Below are positions 17,215 to 25,449 of a DNA stretch of 57,607 bases, piece by piece. The stretch comes from JAHCHG01 sp038246645 (lineage in GTDB: Bacteria > Acidobacteriota > Blastocatellia > Pyrinomonadales > Pyrinomonadaceae), in assembly GCA_038246645.1 (NCBI GenBank), contig JBBRVS010000005.1, positions 1 to 57,607 of the forward strand. Reading direction: 5' to 3'. Each line of letters starts with the position of its first letter. Position 1 is the stretch's first letter. A program made the translations under genes and the position numbers. Under the pieces are notes generated by a model that worked only from the letters and a program-made list of their open reading frames with translations, searched no databases and had not been told where the DNA came from.

Positions 17215-18021
17215 ATGAACGAAGAAGAAAATAAAATCAAAGGCGGCGTGATTATAATGGGTTCTCTTTTTTGGGAAGATGAAAGGAATTGTGTCAGAGG
17301 AAAGGAAAATGAAAAAGTCGGCAGAGCAAGAAGAACTTGGAGAGAAAATAATTTAGATTTATCTCAAACGAAAAGAATTCCAATGCCAATTCGATATGGA
17401 AGGATTTCTAGTGAAGATAGCAGAAAAAGCACTTATACAATGGTTCTTTCAAGAGATTATCTAAATAGGCTTGGAACTGCTTTGGTTGTTCCCTTTAGAA
17501 AACCTTTTTTGATAAATGAAAAAACAAAAATAAGGGAACAGATTAAAAAGTTAGCTAAGGTTGAAGGAATTCAAAAAACTAAGGAAAAAGTATTTGCAAA
17601 ATGTTGGAGCGCAATTTCAACATGGATAAATCCAAATAATCAGTATTCAAACCAACTCAGAAATTATTGGGTGCATAATATAGTTGGTAGAAATGTTCAC
17701 GGCTATGCTAACAAAAATTTTGGTTGGTCAGACGGAACACTCTTGGATAATGACTTTCAACTACAATTACCTATAACTTCAGATTTAGATTTTCTTCTTT
17801 GCACTTACATGTTGCCAAAATATAAAAATATTACTCCATACAGAGAATGTGGAGACCGAGTTCAGAACATGCAAAACGTTTATCCTTCGGCTCAAATGAT
17901 TGGTAAAGCAATTGCTGCATCAACACCGCCATATATCACCTATTTTGCAGAAAATCGAGTAAACGGAATAATTACGGCAGACGATGAGGAAATTTTCAAA
18001 TATATTTCTAAAACTTATTAG
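17215..18021 (+). CDS. Hypothetical protein, AT-rich, probably acquired
   Basis: Protein of 268 residues that I do not recognise with confidence. It begins with a glycine-containing GGVIIMGSLFWEDERN stretch, followed by RIPMPIRYGRISSEDSRKS and TYTMVLS, and ends with CGDRVQNMQNVYPSAQ and NRVNGIITADDEEIF. No signal peptide or membrane helix. The GSLFW opening hints at a gamma-glutamylcyclotransferase-like fold, but that is weak. Base use is clearly more A/T-rich than the flanking chromosome, and it sits between two brnA-tail scars, so transfer is likely. It may be another accessory or defence-type gene (inference only). Confidence 0.65.
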   Translation: MNEEENKIKGGVIIMGSLFWEDERNCVRGKENEKVGRARRTWRENNLDLSQTKRIPMPIRYGRISSEDSRKSTYTMVLSRDYLNRLGTALVVPFRKPFLINEKTKIREQIKKLAKVEGIQKTKEKVFAKCWSAISTWINPNNQYSNQLRNYWVHNIVGRNVHGYANKNFGWSDGTLLDNDFQLQLPITSDLDFLLCTYMLPKYKNITPYRECGDRVQNMQNVYPSAQMIGKAIAASTPPYITYFAENRVNGIITADDEEIFKYISKTY

Positions 18022-18080
18022 ATTTGAAAAGGCTTTTAAGGAAAGTTAAGATTCATTTTATAACTTAAAATTTCAAAATT

Positions 18081-18203
18081 ATGGCTGATTTAAGTATAAA
18101 TTTCGCGGGCATCAAATCGCCGAATCTGATGAACATCGAAAACGATATATTGAACAACGAAGAATTTTCGTGGGCTTTGAGGGAAAAACTTGAAACGGTT
18201 TAA
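18081..18203 (+). pseudogene. Chimeric mini-ORF: preA 5' end joined to brnA 3' end
   Basis: A 40-codon open frame. The first 46 bases equal the start of preA (18771-18816) with two changes (MADLSINFAGIKSPN). After a short junction the rest is the brnA tail (INNEEFSW-type end at 18135-18203), kept in frame to the stop. There is no good ribosome site. Direct evidence of recombination between this island and preA; probably not functional. Confidence 0.85.
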
Positions 18204-18226
18204 TCAATTACAGGCAATTTAAATTT

Positions 18227-18724
18227 ATGAAAAAGGTTTTCCAAATTTTAATAATTTCAGTATTACTAAGTTCGGGAGTTCTTACGACTTTAGGTTGCAG
18301 TTGTGTTTCAGACTCACTTGGAAAGAGATTCAAAAAAGCGCAATCTGTTTTCATTGGAAAAGCTACCGATGACGAGCCTGAAGATAATTCTCTAATTCAA
18401 AACAGTTCAAATGAAGATAAATATTCTCAAACTTTGGAAGTTATAAAAGGTTTCAAAGGAGTTAAGAAAAAATTCATTAGCGTAGATTTTGATGTTGAAA
18501 GTTTGAAAAAGTCTGGAATGTGTCCGACTCTTTACAGTTTTGAAGAAAGTCAAGAGTATCTCGTTTTTGCTTACGGCAATAATTACGAAGTGCAAACCGT
18601 ATGCTCTGACACTTGGAAAATTCCAAAAGTCAAAGAATCATTAGGTTATGAGCAAATGCAGGTCTATGTAAAAAAACTCGATAATTTTTGGTTTCGTTTT
18701 TGGAATAGATTGAATCCTTTCTAA
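18227..18724 (+). CDS. TIMP/netrin-like putative lipoprotein
   Basis: Protein of 165 residues. A signal peptide ends in LTTLGCSC, so Cys24 could be lipidated. The mature start CSCVSDSLGKRFKKAQSVFIGKA fits bacterial proteins with a netrin-like (TIMP-type) fold, which begin C.C.....F..A..VF.G. Two later cysteines (GMCPTL and TVCSD) would pair with the first ones. The function of the bacterial members is unknown. A/T-rich like its upstream neighbour. Confidence 0.6.
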   Translation: MKKVFQILIISVLLSSGVLTTLGCSCVSDSLGKRFKKAQSVFIGKATDDEPEDNSLIQNSSNEDKYSQTLEVIKGFKGVKKKFISVDFDVESLKKSGMCPTLYSFEESQEYLVFAYGNNYEVQTVCSDTWKIPKVKESLGYEQMQVYVKKLDNFWFRFWNRLNPF

Positions 18725-18770
18725 TAATCCGATTTTTTAACCTCAAATAATAGTAAGAAAGAGGAAAACT

Positions 18771-20006
18771 ATGGCAGATTTAAGTATAAATTTCGCAGGC
18801 ATCAAATCGCCGAATCCGTTTTGGCTGGCGAGTGCGCCGCCGACGAATATGGGTTCGATGGTCGAACGGGCGTTTGATGCGGGTTGGGGCGGCGCGGTTT
18901 GGAAGACTTTGGGCGAGCCGATTGTTAATGTTTCGTCAAGGTTGGCGGCGATTGATAACGGCGCGTCGCGGATGATCGGGCTGAATAATATCGAACTGAT
19001 TACGGATCGTTCTTTGGAAATCAATCTCAAAGAAATGTCTGAGTGCAAAAAGAAATATCCGAATCACGCGGTCATCGCTTCGTTGATGGTTGAATCCAAA
19101 AAAGAAGCGTGGCAAGAGATTACCAAACGAACGCAGGACACGGGTTGCGACGGTTTTGAACTCAATTTCGGCTGTCCGCACGGAATGTCGGAGCGCGGAA
19201 TGGGCGCGGCGATGGGGCAAGTTCCCGAATATACTTGTATGGTGACGGAATGGGTGAAGGAAGTTTCGGAATTGCCCGTGATCGTCAAACTTACGCCGAA
19301 TGTTACGCATATCGTTCCGCCGGGACGTGCGGCGCAAAAAGGCGGCGCGGACGCGGTTTCGTTGATAAATACGATAAATTCGGTGATCGGGGTGGACATT
19401 GACACGATGATTCCGTATCCGAATGTCAATGGAATGGCGGCGCACGGCGGTTATTGCGGAACTGCCGTCAAACCGATTGCGCTGAATATGGTTTCGGAGT
19501 TGGCGCGTGATTCAGAATTTAATATTCCGATTTCCGGCATCGGCGGGATAAATACTTGGCGCGATGCGGTTGAATTTCTGCTTCTCGGCGCGTCAAATGT
19601 GCAGGTTTGCACGGCGGTAATGCACTACGGCTATCGAATCATCGAAGATTGTGTTGACGGTTTGAACAATTATCTGGACGAAAAAGGTTTTGCTTCGGTT
19701 AATGACATCATTGGATTATCGGTTAATCGAATGACCGATTGGGGAAATTTAGACTTAAATTACAAAGTCGTGGCGCGAGTCAATAACGAGCATTGTATAA
19801 AATGCAATCTCTGCTACATCGCCTGTGAAGACGGGGCGCATCAATGTTTCGATTTTGACGAAAATAAATTTCCGGTCGTTGACGAACCGGAATGTGTCGG
19901 TTGTAATTTATGCGCTCTGGTTTGCCCGAGTCCCGGCGCGATCTCAATGGTCAGGCTTGATGACGGCTGTAATCCGCAAAGCTGGAAACAGCGGACGGGC
20001 GGTTAA
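18771..20006 (+). CDS. preA: NAD-dependent dihydropyrimidine dehydrogenase subunit PreA
   Basis: Protein of 411 residues, the same length as E. coli PreA. An FMN-binding TIM barrel (1-330; GGAVWKTLGEP, FELNFGCPHGMSERGMGAAMG, ISGIGGINTWRDA) is followed by two 4Fe-4S motifs (CIKCNLCYIAC and CVGCNLCALVC). With PreT it reduces uracil or thymine to the 5,6-dihydro form. GAGGAAAA lies just before the ATG. It is separated from preT by 13 kb, including an island that contains a fragment of its own 5' end. Confidence 0.92.
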   Translation: MADLSINFAGIKSPNPFWLASAPPTNMGSMVERAFDAGWGGAVWKTLGEPIVNVSSRLAAIDNGASRMIGLNNIELITDRSLEINLKEMSECKKKYPNHAVIASLMVESKKEAWQEITKRTQDTGCDGFELNFGCPHGMSERGMGAAMGQVPEYTCMVTEWVKEVSELPVIVKLTPNVTHIVPPGRAAQKGGADAVSLINTINSVIGVDIDTMIPYPNVNGMAAHGGYCGTAVKPIALNMVSELARDSEFNIPISGIGGINTWRDAVEFLLLGASNVQVCTAVMHYGYRIIEDCVDGLNNYLDEKGFASVNDIIGLSVNRMTDWGNLDLNYKVVARVNNEHCIKCNLCYIACEDGAHQCFDFDENKFPVVDEPECVGCNLCALVCPSPGAISMVRLDDGCNPQSWKQRTGG

Positions 20007-20040
20007 AAGGTACGAAAAAAGCGGCTGCGTTATCTGATAT

Positions 20041-20610
20041 TTACGGCAAAATAAATCCGCCGATCAAGCTCCAGACTGAAACACCGACGATTATACTCAA
20101 AATTATCCGGCTAATCTCACTAAATCCGTTTTCTTTCCACGCTTTTGTGAAGAAAATTACAAAAACGGCTAAAACCAAAAGTGCTGTAAAAATTGAAGGG
20201 AACAGAGGTTCGATGTCGAGATTTTTGCTGAAATTAAACTCATCAAAATTTGGATTCGGATCGTATCCGGCTAGGCGAAAATAGATATAGACGAAATTCA
20301 CAACTCTGCCGAGCGGAGCCGCGAGAGCTAAAATAATCCAAATGAAATGATAATTTTTTCTCGCAGCAAAGTAAGCTAAACCAATTGTTAAATAAGTAAT
20401 TAGAGGTCCGACAATGTTTGCAACGGCAATTTGAGAGTTGCTTAAAGCATCTTTATCAGCCGATACCGATAGAGAGTGAAGTTGGATATTGCTTGCTCCA
20501 AATAAATGATACGCTAAAAAATGTCCGAGTTCGTGCGTGATAATTGAAAACGGGACAATTAAAATTCCAAATCCGATGTATTTTAACGATTTTAAGATAA
20601 ACTCTTTCAT
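20041..20610 (-). CDS. Small membrane zinc metallopeptidase (M50-like)
   Basis: Protein of 189 residues. HELGH at 26-30 in the first membrane helix is the zinc motif. Five hydrophobic helices follow, including QIAVANIVGPLITYLTIGL, which resembles the helix of site-2 protease relatives that carries the NxxGP motif. Members cut within membranes, or are inactive relatives of unknown role. I chose ATG 20610 (MKEFILK) because the upstream ATG at 20634 adds an unconserved leader. Convergent with preA, 34 bases apart. Confidence 0.7.
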   Translation of the reverse strand: MKEFILKSLKYIGFGILIVPFSIITHELGHFLAYHLFGASNIQLHSLSVSADKDALSNSQIAVANIVGPLITYLTIGLAYFAARKNYHFIWIILALAAPLGRVVNFVYIYFRLAGYDPNPNFDEFNFSKNLDIEPLFPSIFTALLVLAVFVIFFTKAWKENGFSEISRIILSIIVGVSVWSLIGGFILP

Positions 20611-20656
20611 AACTTTACAGTTTATAAAAACCAAATCAATTACATTAAATTATATT

Positions 20657-22660
20657 TTAAGATTCCAAAATCTCTCTTATTTTCATTGCCAGAATCGAAG
20701 GTGTGAACGGTTTATTTAAGAAATGCACGTCCTTTTCCAGAACGCCGTGTTTCGAGATAATGTCGTCCGTGTAGCCGGACATAAAAAGTACCGTCGTTTC
20801 CGGGTGAATCGCTTTGACCTTTTCCGCCAATTCCCTGCCGTTCATTCGCGGCATAATCACATCGGTTAATAAAAGATGAATCGGATTTTTGTAAAGTTCG
20901 GCTAATTGCAGTGCTTGTTGTCCGCTTCCCGCTTCAAAAACCTGATAACCCAGAACATTTAAAACCTCGACGGCGGCGCGGCGGATTTGTTCTTCGTCTT
21001 CGACCAGCAGAATCGTTTCGTGTCCGCTCGGGATTTTCCCGACCGTTTCGGGTTTTGCCGCTTCGGCAGGTTTATCAATTCGCGGAAACTGGACGGTAAA
21101 CGAAGTTCCTTGATCTAAGGCGGTTTCGACCCAGATAAACCCGTTTGATTGCTTGACGATTCCATAAACGGTCGCCAAACCCAAGCCCGTTCCCTGACTT
21201 GCTTCTTTGGTCGTAAAAAACGGTTCAAAAATCCGGTGGCGGGTTTTGGCATCCATCCCGATTCCGTTATCGGAAACTGTCAGCTGAATATACGCGCCGC
21301 TCGGTTGAGTTTTCAATTTTTTCGAGAATCTGTCCAAATTGATGTTCGCGGTTTCGATCACCAATTTTCCGCCGTCGGGCATGGCATCTCTGGCATTTAC
21401 CGCCAGATTCATTAAAACTTGAGTGATTTGATGTTGATCAACAAAACAAACACCCAAATCAGTTTCGAGTCTTAGTTCGATTTCAATATCTTCGCCGATC
21501 AAAGAACCGATGATTTTTGTAAATGCCTTAACGACCTGATTGAGCAGCACCGGATTCGGCTGCAACGTTTGTTTGCGCCCGAAAGCGAGCAATTGGCGAA
21601 CCATCGTTGCCGCGCTGTCGGTGACGGTTTTGATCTCATCAACTCTGAATTTAAGCGGACTGTCTGCCGGAAGCTGCAGCTTGAGCATATCTACGTGCAG
21701 CATAATTACGGCAAGAAAATTATTAAAATCGTGCGCGACTCCGCCGGCAAGTCTTCCGATTGCCTCGACTTTTCCCGATTGTCTCTGTTTTTCTTCAGAT
21801 TGCAGAAATGCCTGTTCGGTTTCTTTGATGGCGGTTATGTCCTGCTTTGTTCCCCAAAGCCTGACAAGATGTTTATTCTCAACATTTCCGAGCAGATTAT
21901 TGATAAAATATTTATCATCGCCGTTTTTGTCTTTTTCGATTGTTTCTTTATTGAGCAGATTATAACCTGATTCGATAAAGGCTCGCAGATAATCCTGATG
22001 AGCCGGATCATCGCGCCGTAAAAAATCTTCTAAACGCTTTCCGACTAAATCGGAGGCTTTCCTGTACCCGAATTGTTTTGCCATCGCATCATTGCATTCG
22101 GCAAAATAGCCGTATTTATAGAGCAGATTAATTTGTTCGTCGGTCGGAAGATGTTTGGCAATCGGCGTTTCCAGTTCAAGCCGCCAGATGCCTTCGCTGC
22201 TTTGCTGAATAAATGCTTTGTAACGATCTTCGGATTGTTTGATTTTTTCCTGAGCTTTCCTGTTTTCGGTAGTGTCATAAACAAAAACGGCGCAAAAATC
22301 TTCGTTGATAATGCGCGGATGAACCTCGCCCCAAACAAAATCCCCGTTCTTTCGCTTAAATTTCCACTCCTGACGGTTTTCAAATCCTTCAAATATTTTT
22401 TGAAGGATTTTTTCGGACTTGGCTGTGTCCTTGAATTGAACTATTTCGTCAATATTTTTACCGATTATTTCCTTCGGCTCATAACCGGCAAAAAAGCCGG
22501 CAGATTTATTGACATAGTAATAAACGCCCTTTTTATCGGTAATAAAAATTGGATTCGGCGCAATTTCGAATAGTATTTCAAAATATTCGATTTTATTTTT
22601 TGCAAATCTATCATCAATCATCAGATTATCATCTTCCGAAATGCTCGTTGGGTTATTCAT
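20657..22660 (-). CDS. PAS-domain hybrid sensor histidine kinase
   Basis: Protein of 667 residues, with no membrane helix. Two PAS domains (about 25-130 and 150-275; NPIFITDKKGVYYYVN) are followed by HisKA with the phosphoacceptor in GRLAGGVAHDFNNFLAV, then HATPase (NLAVNARDAMPDGG, DNGIGMD, GTGLGLATVYG), and a C-terminal receiver (ILLVEDEEQ, LLLTDVIMPRMNG, LNKPFTP). This is the cytoplasmic GAVAHDFNN kinase class. The signal and any downstream regulator are unknown. It lies just after flhB on the same strand, so it might be co-transcribed with the flagellar genes. Confidence 0.9.
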   Translation of the reverse strand: MNNPTSISEDDNLMIDDRFAKNKIEYFEILFEIAPNPIFITDKKGVYYYVNKSAGFFAGYEPKEIIGKNIDEIVQFKDTAKSEKILQKIFEGFENRQEWKFKRKNGDFVWGEVHPRIINEDFCAVFVYDTTENRKAQEKIKQSEDRYKAFIQQSSEGIWRLELETPIAKHLPTDEQINLLYKYGYFAECNDAMAKQFGYRKASDLVGKRLEDFLRRDDPAHQDYLRAFIESGYNLLNKETIEKDKNGDDKYFINNLLGNVENKHLVRLWGTKQDITAIKETEQAFLQSEEKQRQSGKVEAIGRLAGGVAHDFNNFLAVIMLHVDMLKLQLPADSPLKFRVDEIKTVTDSAATMVRQLLAFGRKQTLQPNPVLLNQVVKAFTKIIGSLIGEDIEIELRLETDLGVCFVDQHQITQVLMNLAVNARDAMPDGGKLVIETANINLDRFSKKLKTQPSGAYIQLTVSDNGIGMDAKTRHRIFEPFFTTKEASQGTGLGLATVYGIVKQSNGFIWVETALDQGTSFTVQFPRIDKPAEAAKPETVGKIPSGHETILLVEDEEQIRRAAVEVLNVLGYQVFEAGSGQQALQLAELYKNPIHLLLTDVIMPRMNGRELAEKVKAIHPETTVLFMSGYTDDIISKHGVLEKDVHFLNKPFTPSILAMKIREILES

Positions 22661-22786
22661 TTAGTTTATTAAAAATATGAGGGTGGTTTTCTCTCTGTAG
22701 GAGTAAACTATTATAATCATTGTTTTAATTATAATTAAAACCGGTTTCCGACAATTTTTCGCTTTTTTGAAATTCTAACTCAAAAT

Positions 22787-23857
22787 TTAATTTATTCGAT
22801 TTTCTTTTTGGCGAAAAACGTAAGCCAGAATCTCGGCAATCGCGCCGAAAAATTCGACCGGAATTATTTGGTTCGGTTCGACCAATTTGTAAAGCGCCCG
22901 CGCCAGCGATTTATTTTCAACCAGCGGAATGTTATTTTCCTTAGCAATTTCGCGGATTTTCGCCGCCATTTTATCCGCGCCTTTCGCCACGACAATCGGC
23001 GCGGCATCCTTTTCGCGGTCGTAGCGCAGGGCAATCGAAATATGCGTCGGATTCGTGATCACGACCGTCGCATTCGGAACTTCCGCCATCGAACGCCTTT
23101 GCGCCATCTCGCGGGCGATGCGGCGGCGTTGTCCTTTGACCATCGGATCGCCTTCCTGTTGTTTATACTCGTCTATGATTTCCTGTTTGCTCATTTTCAG
23201 CGATTTTTCGTGTTTGTAAATAGAGTAGCCGTAATCGGCAAACGCAAACAGGAGCATAACCATTCCGCATCTGAAGGAAAGCGTAAAGAGCGTCGAACCG
23301 AGCGTTGAAACGATGATCTGAACCGGCGCATTGAGCAGAGACGGCGCAGTTTCGGCAACAGGCAGCAAAACGCCATACGCAACATACGAAATAATAATTA
23401 ATTTCAGGCTCGATTTGAGTAGATTGACGACCGAATCGAGTCCGAAAATCTTTTTAATATTTTTTGCCGGATTAAATTTATCGGCTTTCGGTTTTAATGC
23501 TTCGGTTGAAAGATTCAGCCCGCCCTGCGCGAAATTTCCCGCCAAGCCGGCGGCTAGGGAAACGGCGACAATCGGAATCGAGATAAGTGCCAGCAGTTTG
23601 ATCGCTTCGATAAAAATCTGGTGAACATCAGTTGTCGTAAAGGCACGCGGATCTGAAATATTATGCGCCAGATTTTGAAAATAATGACCGAAATTGGCAA
23701 CCAGATCTTTGCCGAAATAACTTGTTGCAAAAACCGCCGTGATAAAGGCAAACGCGGTCGGAAGTTCCTGCCCGCGGGCGACCTGCCCTTTTTTCTTCGC
23801 GTCCTCCCGACGCTTGGGCGTGGCTTTTTCGGTTTTTTCTCCCGATGATTGCGACAT
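22787..23857 (-). CDS. flhB: Flagellar export gate protein FlhB
   Basis: Protein of 356 residues. N-terminal EKTEKATPKRREDAKKKGQV, four membrane helices (about 33-50, 88-108, 148-168, 186-208) and the cytoplasmic domain with the self-cleavage motif NPTH at 269-272 (VVITNPTHISIALRY). FlhB controls the switch from hook to filament substrates together with FliK. Last gene of the fliL-flhB run; a 267-base gap with a type D repeat separates it from fliR. Confidence 0.96.
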   Translation of the reverse strand: MSQSSGEKTEKATPKRREDAKKKGQVARGQELPTAFAFITAVFATSYFGKDLVANFGHYFQNLAHNISDPRAFTTTDVHQIFIEAIKLLALISIPIVAVSLAAGLAGNFAQGGLNLSTEALKPKADKFNPAKNIKKIFGLDSVVNLLKSSLKLIIISYVAYGVLLPVAETAPSLLNAPVQIIVSTLGSTLFTLSFRCGMVMLLFAFADYGYSIYKHEKSLKMSKQEIIDEYKQQEGDPMVKGQRRRIAREMAQRRSMAEVPNATVVITNPTHISIALRYDREKDAAPIVVAKGADKMAAKIREIAKENNIPLVENKSLARALYKLVEPNQIIPVEFFGAIAEILAYVFRQKENRIN

Positions 23858-23943
23858 AATAAATTCCTAACTTGGGTAAGCGAAAAGTAATCCGGTTTAT
23901 TGATTTTAATAATTCAGGCAATGCACCTTGAGTAATTTCAATT

Positions 23944-24071
23944 AAGCACTAATGGATAATTAAAAATGGATAATGGATAATGTCAGAAAACTCTTAAATT
24001 CTCTTACATCTGATGTTTAAAGGGATTTTTAGAATTTTCATAATATCTTAAAACTTTTGCTCACCTGCTTA
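23944..24071 (-). repeat. Type D intergenic repeat between flhB and fliR
   Basis: Begins TAAGCACTAATGG and ends AAACTTTTGCTCACCTGCTTA; contains ATAATGTCAGAAAACTC and TTTTTAGAATTTTCATAATA. The reverse complement of 38374-38503 and 25319-25449 matches most of its length. After it come short TTTTGCCTT tandem words (24086-24118). Confidence 0.8.
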
Positions 24072-24124
24072 CTTAAAAAAGATTTTCACTTTTGCCTTTT
24101 GCCTTTTTACTTTTGCCTTTCTGT

Positions 24125-24901
24125 TTACATTGCCCCCAAAACCTGCGTCAAACCGTGATAAATTTGGCTTAAAACATCCCGAAACGCACCCGGTATAAAA
24201 TAAAGAGCCGCACCGATCAGCCACAGACCGACGGCGATCTTGATCGGAAAACCGAGAATAAAAACCTGAAACTGCGGCGCGGTTCGTCCGAAAAATTCCA
24301 GAGCCAGCTCGACCGCGAGTAGAACAATTAAAGCCGGAGCGGCGAGCGATACGCCGACAACCAGCGCATTTGCCGATAAACGAAGAAAAATATCGAGCAA
24401 TTCCGCCGTAAAAACAAAACTTCCCGGCGCGGTCGTCGAAAAACTTTTAACGGTCGCGGCTAAAAACCAGTGATGCCCGTCCGCGCCGAGCAAAACCATT
24501 AAACCGAGCATTTGCGCGATTGTGCCGAGCGCGGTCGTTTGCGCCCGGGTCGAAGGATCAATTATTCCGGCGAGCGAAAATCCCATCTGCGAACCGATAA
24601 AAAATGCCGCCATCTCAAAACCCGAAAAAACGAGTTTGCCGACAAATCCCATGACTATTCCGATTAATACTTCGCCGATTAAAATTAATGAAAGCGCGTA
24701 GATTTCATCCGGCGGAGTTTGAATTTTCGTCGTAATTATCGGCGTTAAAACGATTGATAAAGCAAAGGCTAAAACTACCCGAATCTTCGGGTTTGCCGCA
24801 TTATGCGACCAAAACGGCGCAAAGGTAACAACGCCGCCGACCCTTGCCAAAACGACGAGAAAAACCAGAAAAGGATGCAGTGGAATTTCAAAATTTTCCA
24901 T
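24125..24901 (-). CDS. fliR: Flagellar export gate protein FliR
   Basis: Protein of 258 residues from ATG 24901 (MENFEIPLHPFLVFLVVLAR). Six hydrophobic segments and the FliR pattern VGGVVTFAPFWSHNAANPKI, GFVGKLVFSGFEMAAFFIGSQ match the family. FliR, FliP and FliQ build the core of the export channel. A palindromic element ends two bases before this ATG, so no ribosome site is visible; an in-frame TTG at 24985 would extend the protein by 28 residues encoded by the element. Confidence 0.93.
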   Translation of the reverse strand: MENFEIPLHPFLVFLVVLARVGGVVTFAPFWSHNAANPKIRVVLAFALSIVLTPIITTKIQTPPDEIYALSLILIGEVLIGIVMGFVGKLVFSGFEMAAFFIGSQMGFSLAGIIDPSTRAQTTALGTIAQMLGLMVLLGADGHHWFLAATVKSFSTTAPGSFVFTAELLDIFLRLSANALVVGVSLAAPALIVLLAVELALEFFGRTAPQFQVFILGFPIKIAVGLWLIGAALYFIPGAFRDVLSQIYHGLTQVLGAM

Positions 24902-24902
24902 A

Positions 24903-25035
24903 CCGGAGCGCAGGCTGCCAGCCTGCGTGAGCGCGTCGGGCGCGAAAATAATTTTTGTGCTGAAAAAACTTGAATTTATATTCAACGCAATTTCATTCTT
25001 ACAAACTTACGCAGGCTGGCAGCCCGCGTTCCCGG
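24903..25035. repeat. Type B palindromic element filling the fliQ-fliR gap
   Basis: Arms CCGGAGCGCAGGCTGCCAGC and GCTGGCAGCCCGCGTTCCCGG; each arm is itself a small hairpin (GCAGGCTGCCAGCCTGC). It occupies essentially the whole space between the fliQ stop and the fliR start, replacing the expected fliR ribosome site. Confidence 0.85.
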
Positions 25036-25036
25036 C

Positions 25037-25306
25037 TCATTTTATAAACGGCGTGAAATCGCCCAGAATATTTGTCGTATAAGTTACCAGAACGCGCAAA
25101 AGCCACGGAAAGGTGACCAGAAACACGATAAACATCGCGACGACGCGCGGGGCGAATGAAAATGTCTGATCCTGAATCGAAGTCAGAGTTTGAATCAAAC
25201 TGACGACCACGCCGATTATGACCGCCGTAGCAAGCATCGGCAGAACGATCCACATCAGAGTTTCCAGAGAACTTTGAATTAAAGTTGTTATTTGGGCATC
25301 CGTCAT
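25037..25306 (-). CDS. fliQ: Flagellar export gate protein FliQ
   Basis: Protein of 89 residues with two membrane helices and the FliQ pattern (LETLMWIVLPMLATAVIIGV, SLIQTLTSIQDQTFSFAPR, FPWLLRVLVTY). Family length is 86-90. Lies between fliP and fliR with repeats on both sides. Confidence 0.95.
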   Translation of the reverse strand: MTDAQITTLIQSSLETLMWIVLPMLATAVIIGVVVSLIQTLTSIQDQTFSFAPRVVAMFIVFLVTFPWLLRVLVTYTTNILGDFTPFIK

Positions 25307-25318
25307 AAATATTTTTTG

Positions 25319-25449
25319 CTAACCAGGTAAGCAGAAGTTTTAGGATATTATGAAAATTCTAAAAACTCTTTTAACTTACAGCTTCACACTAATTTAGGAG
25401 TTTTCTGACATTTTCCATTAGCCGTTTTTTTATTTTGCATTGGTGCTTA
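25319..25449 (+). repeat. Type D intergenic repeat between fliQ and fliP
   Basis: Opens AACCAGGTAAGCAGAAGTTT, core TATTATGAAAATTCTAAAAA, ends GCATTGGTGCTTA. Its last three bases (TTA) are the complement of the fliP stop codon, so the element abuts or overlaps the gene end. Confidence 0.8.
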
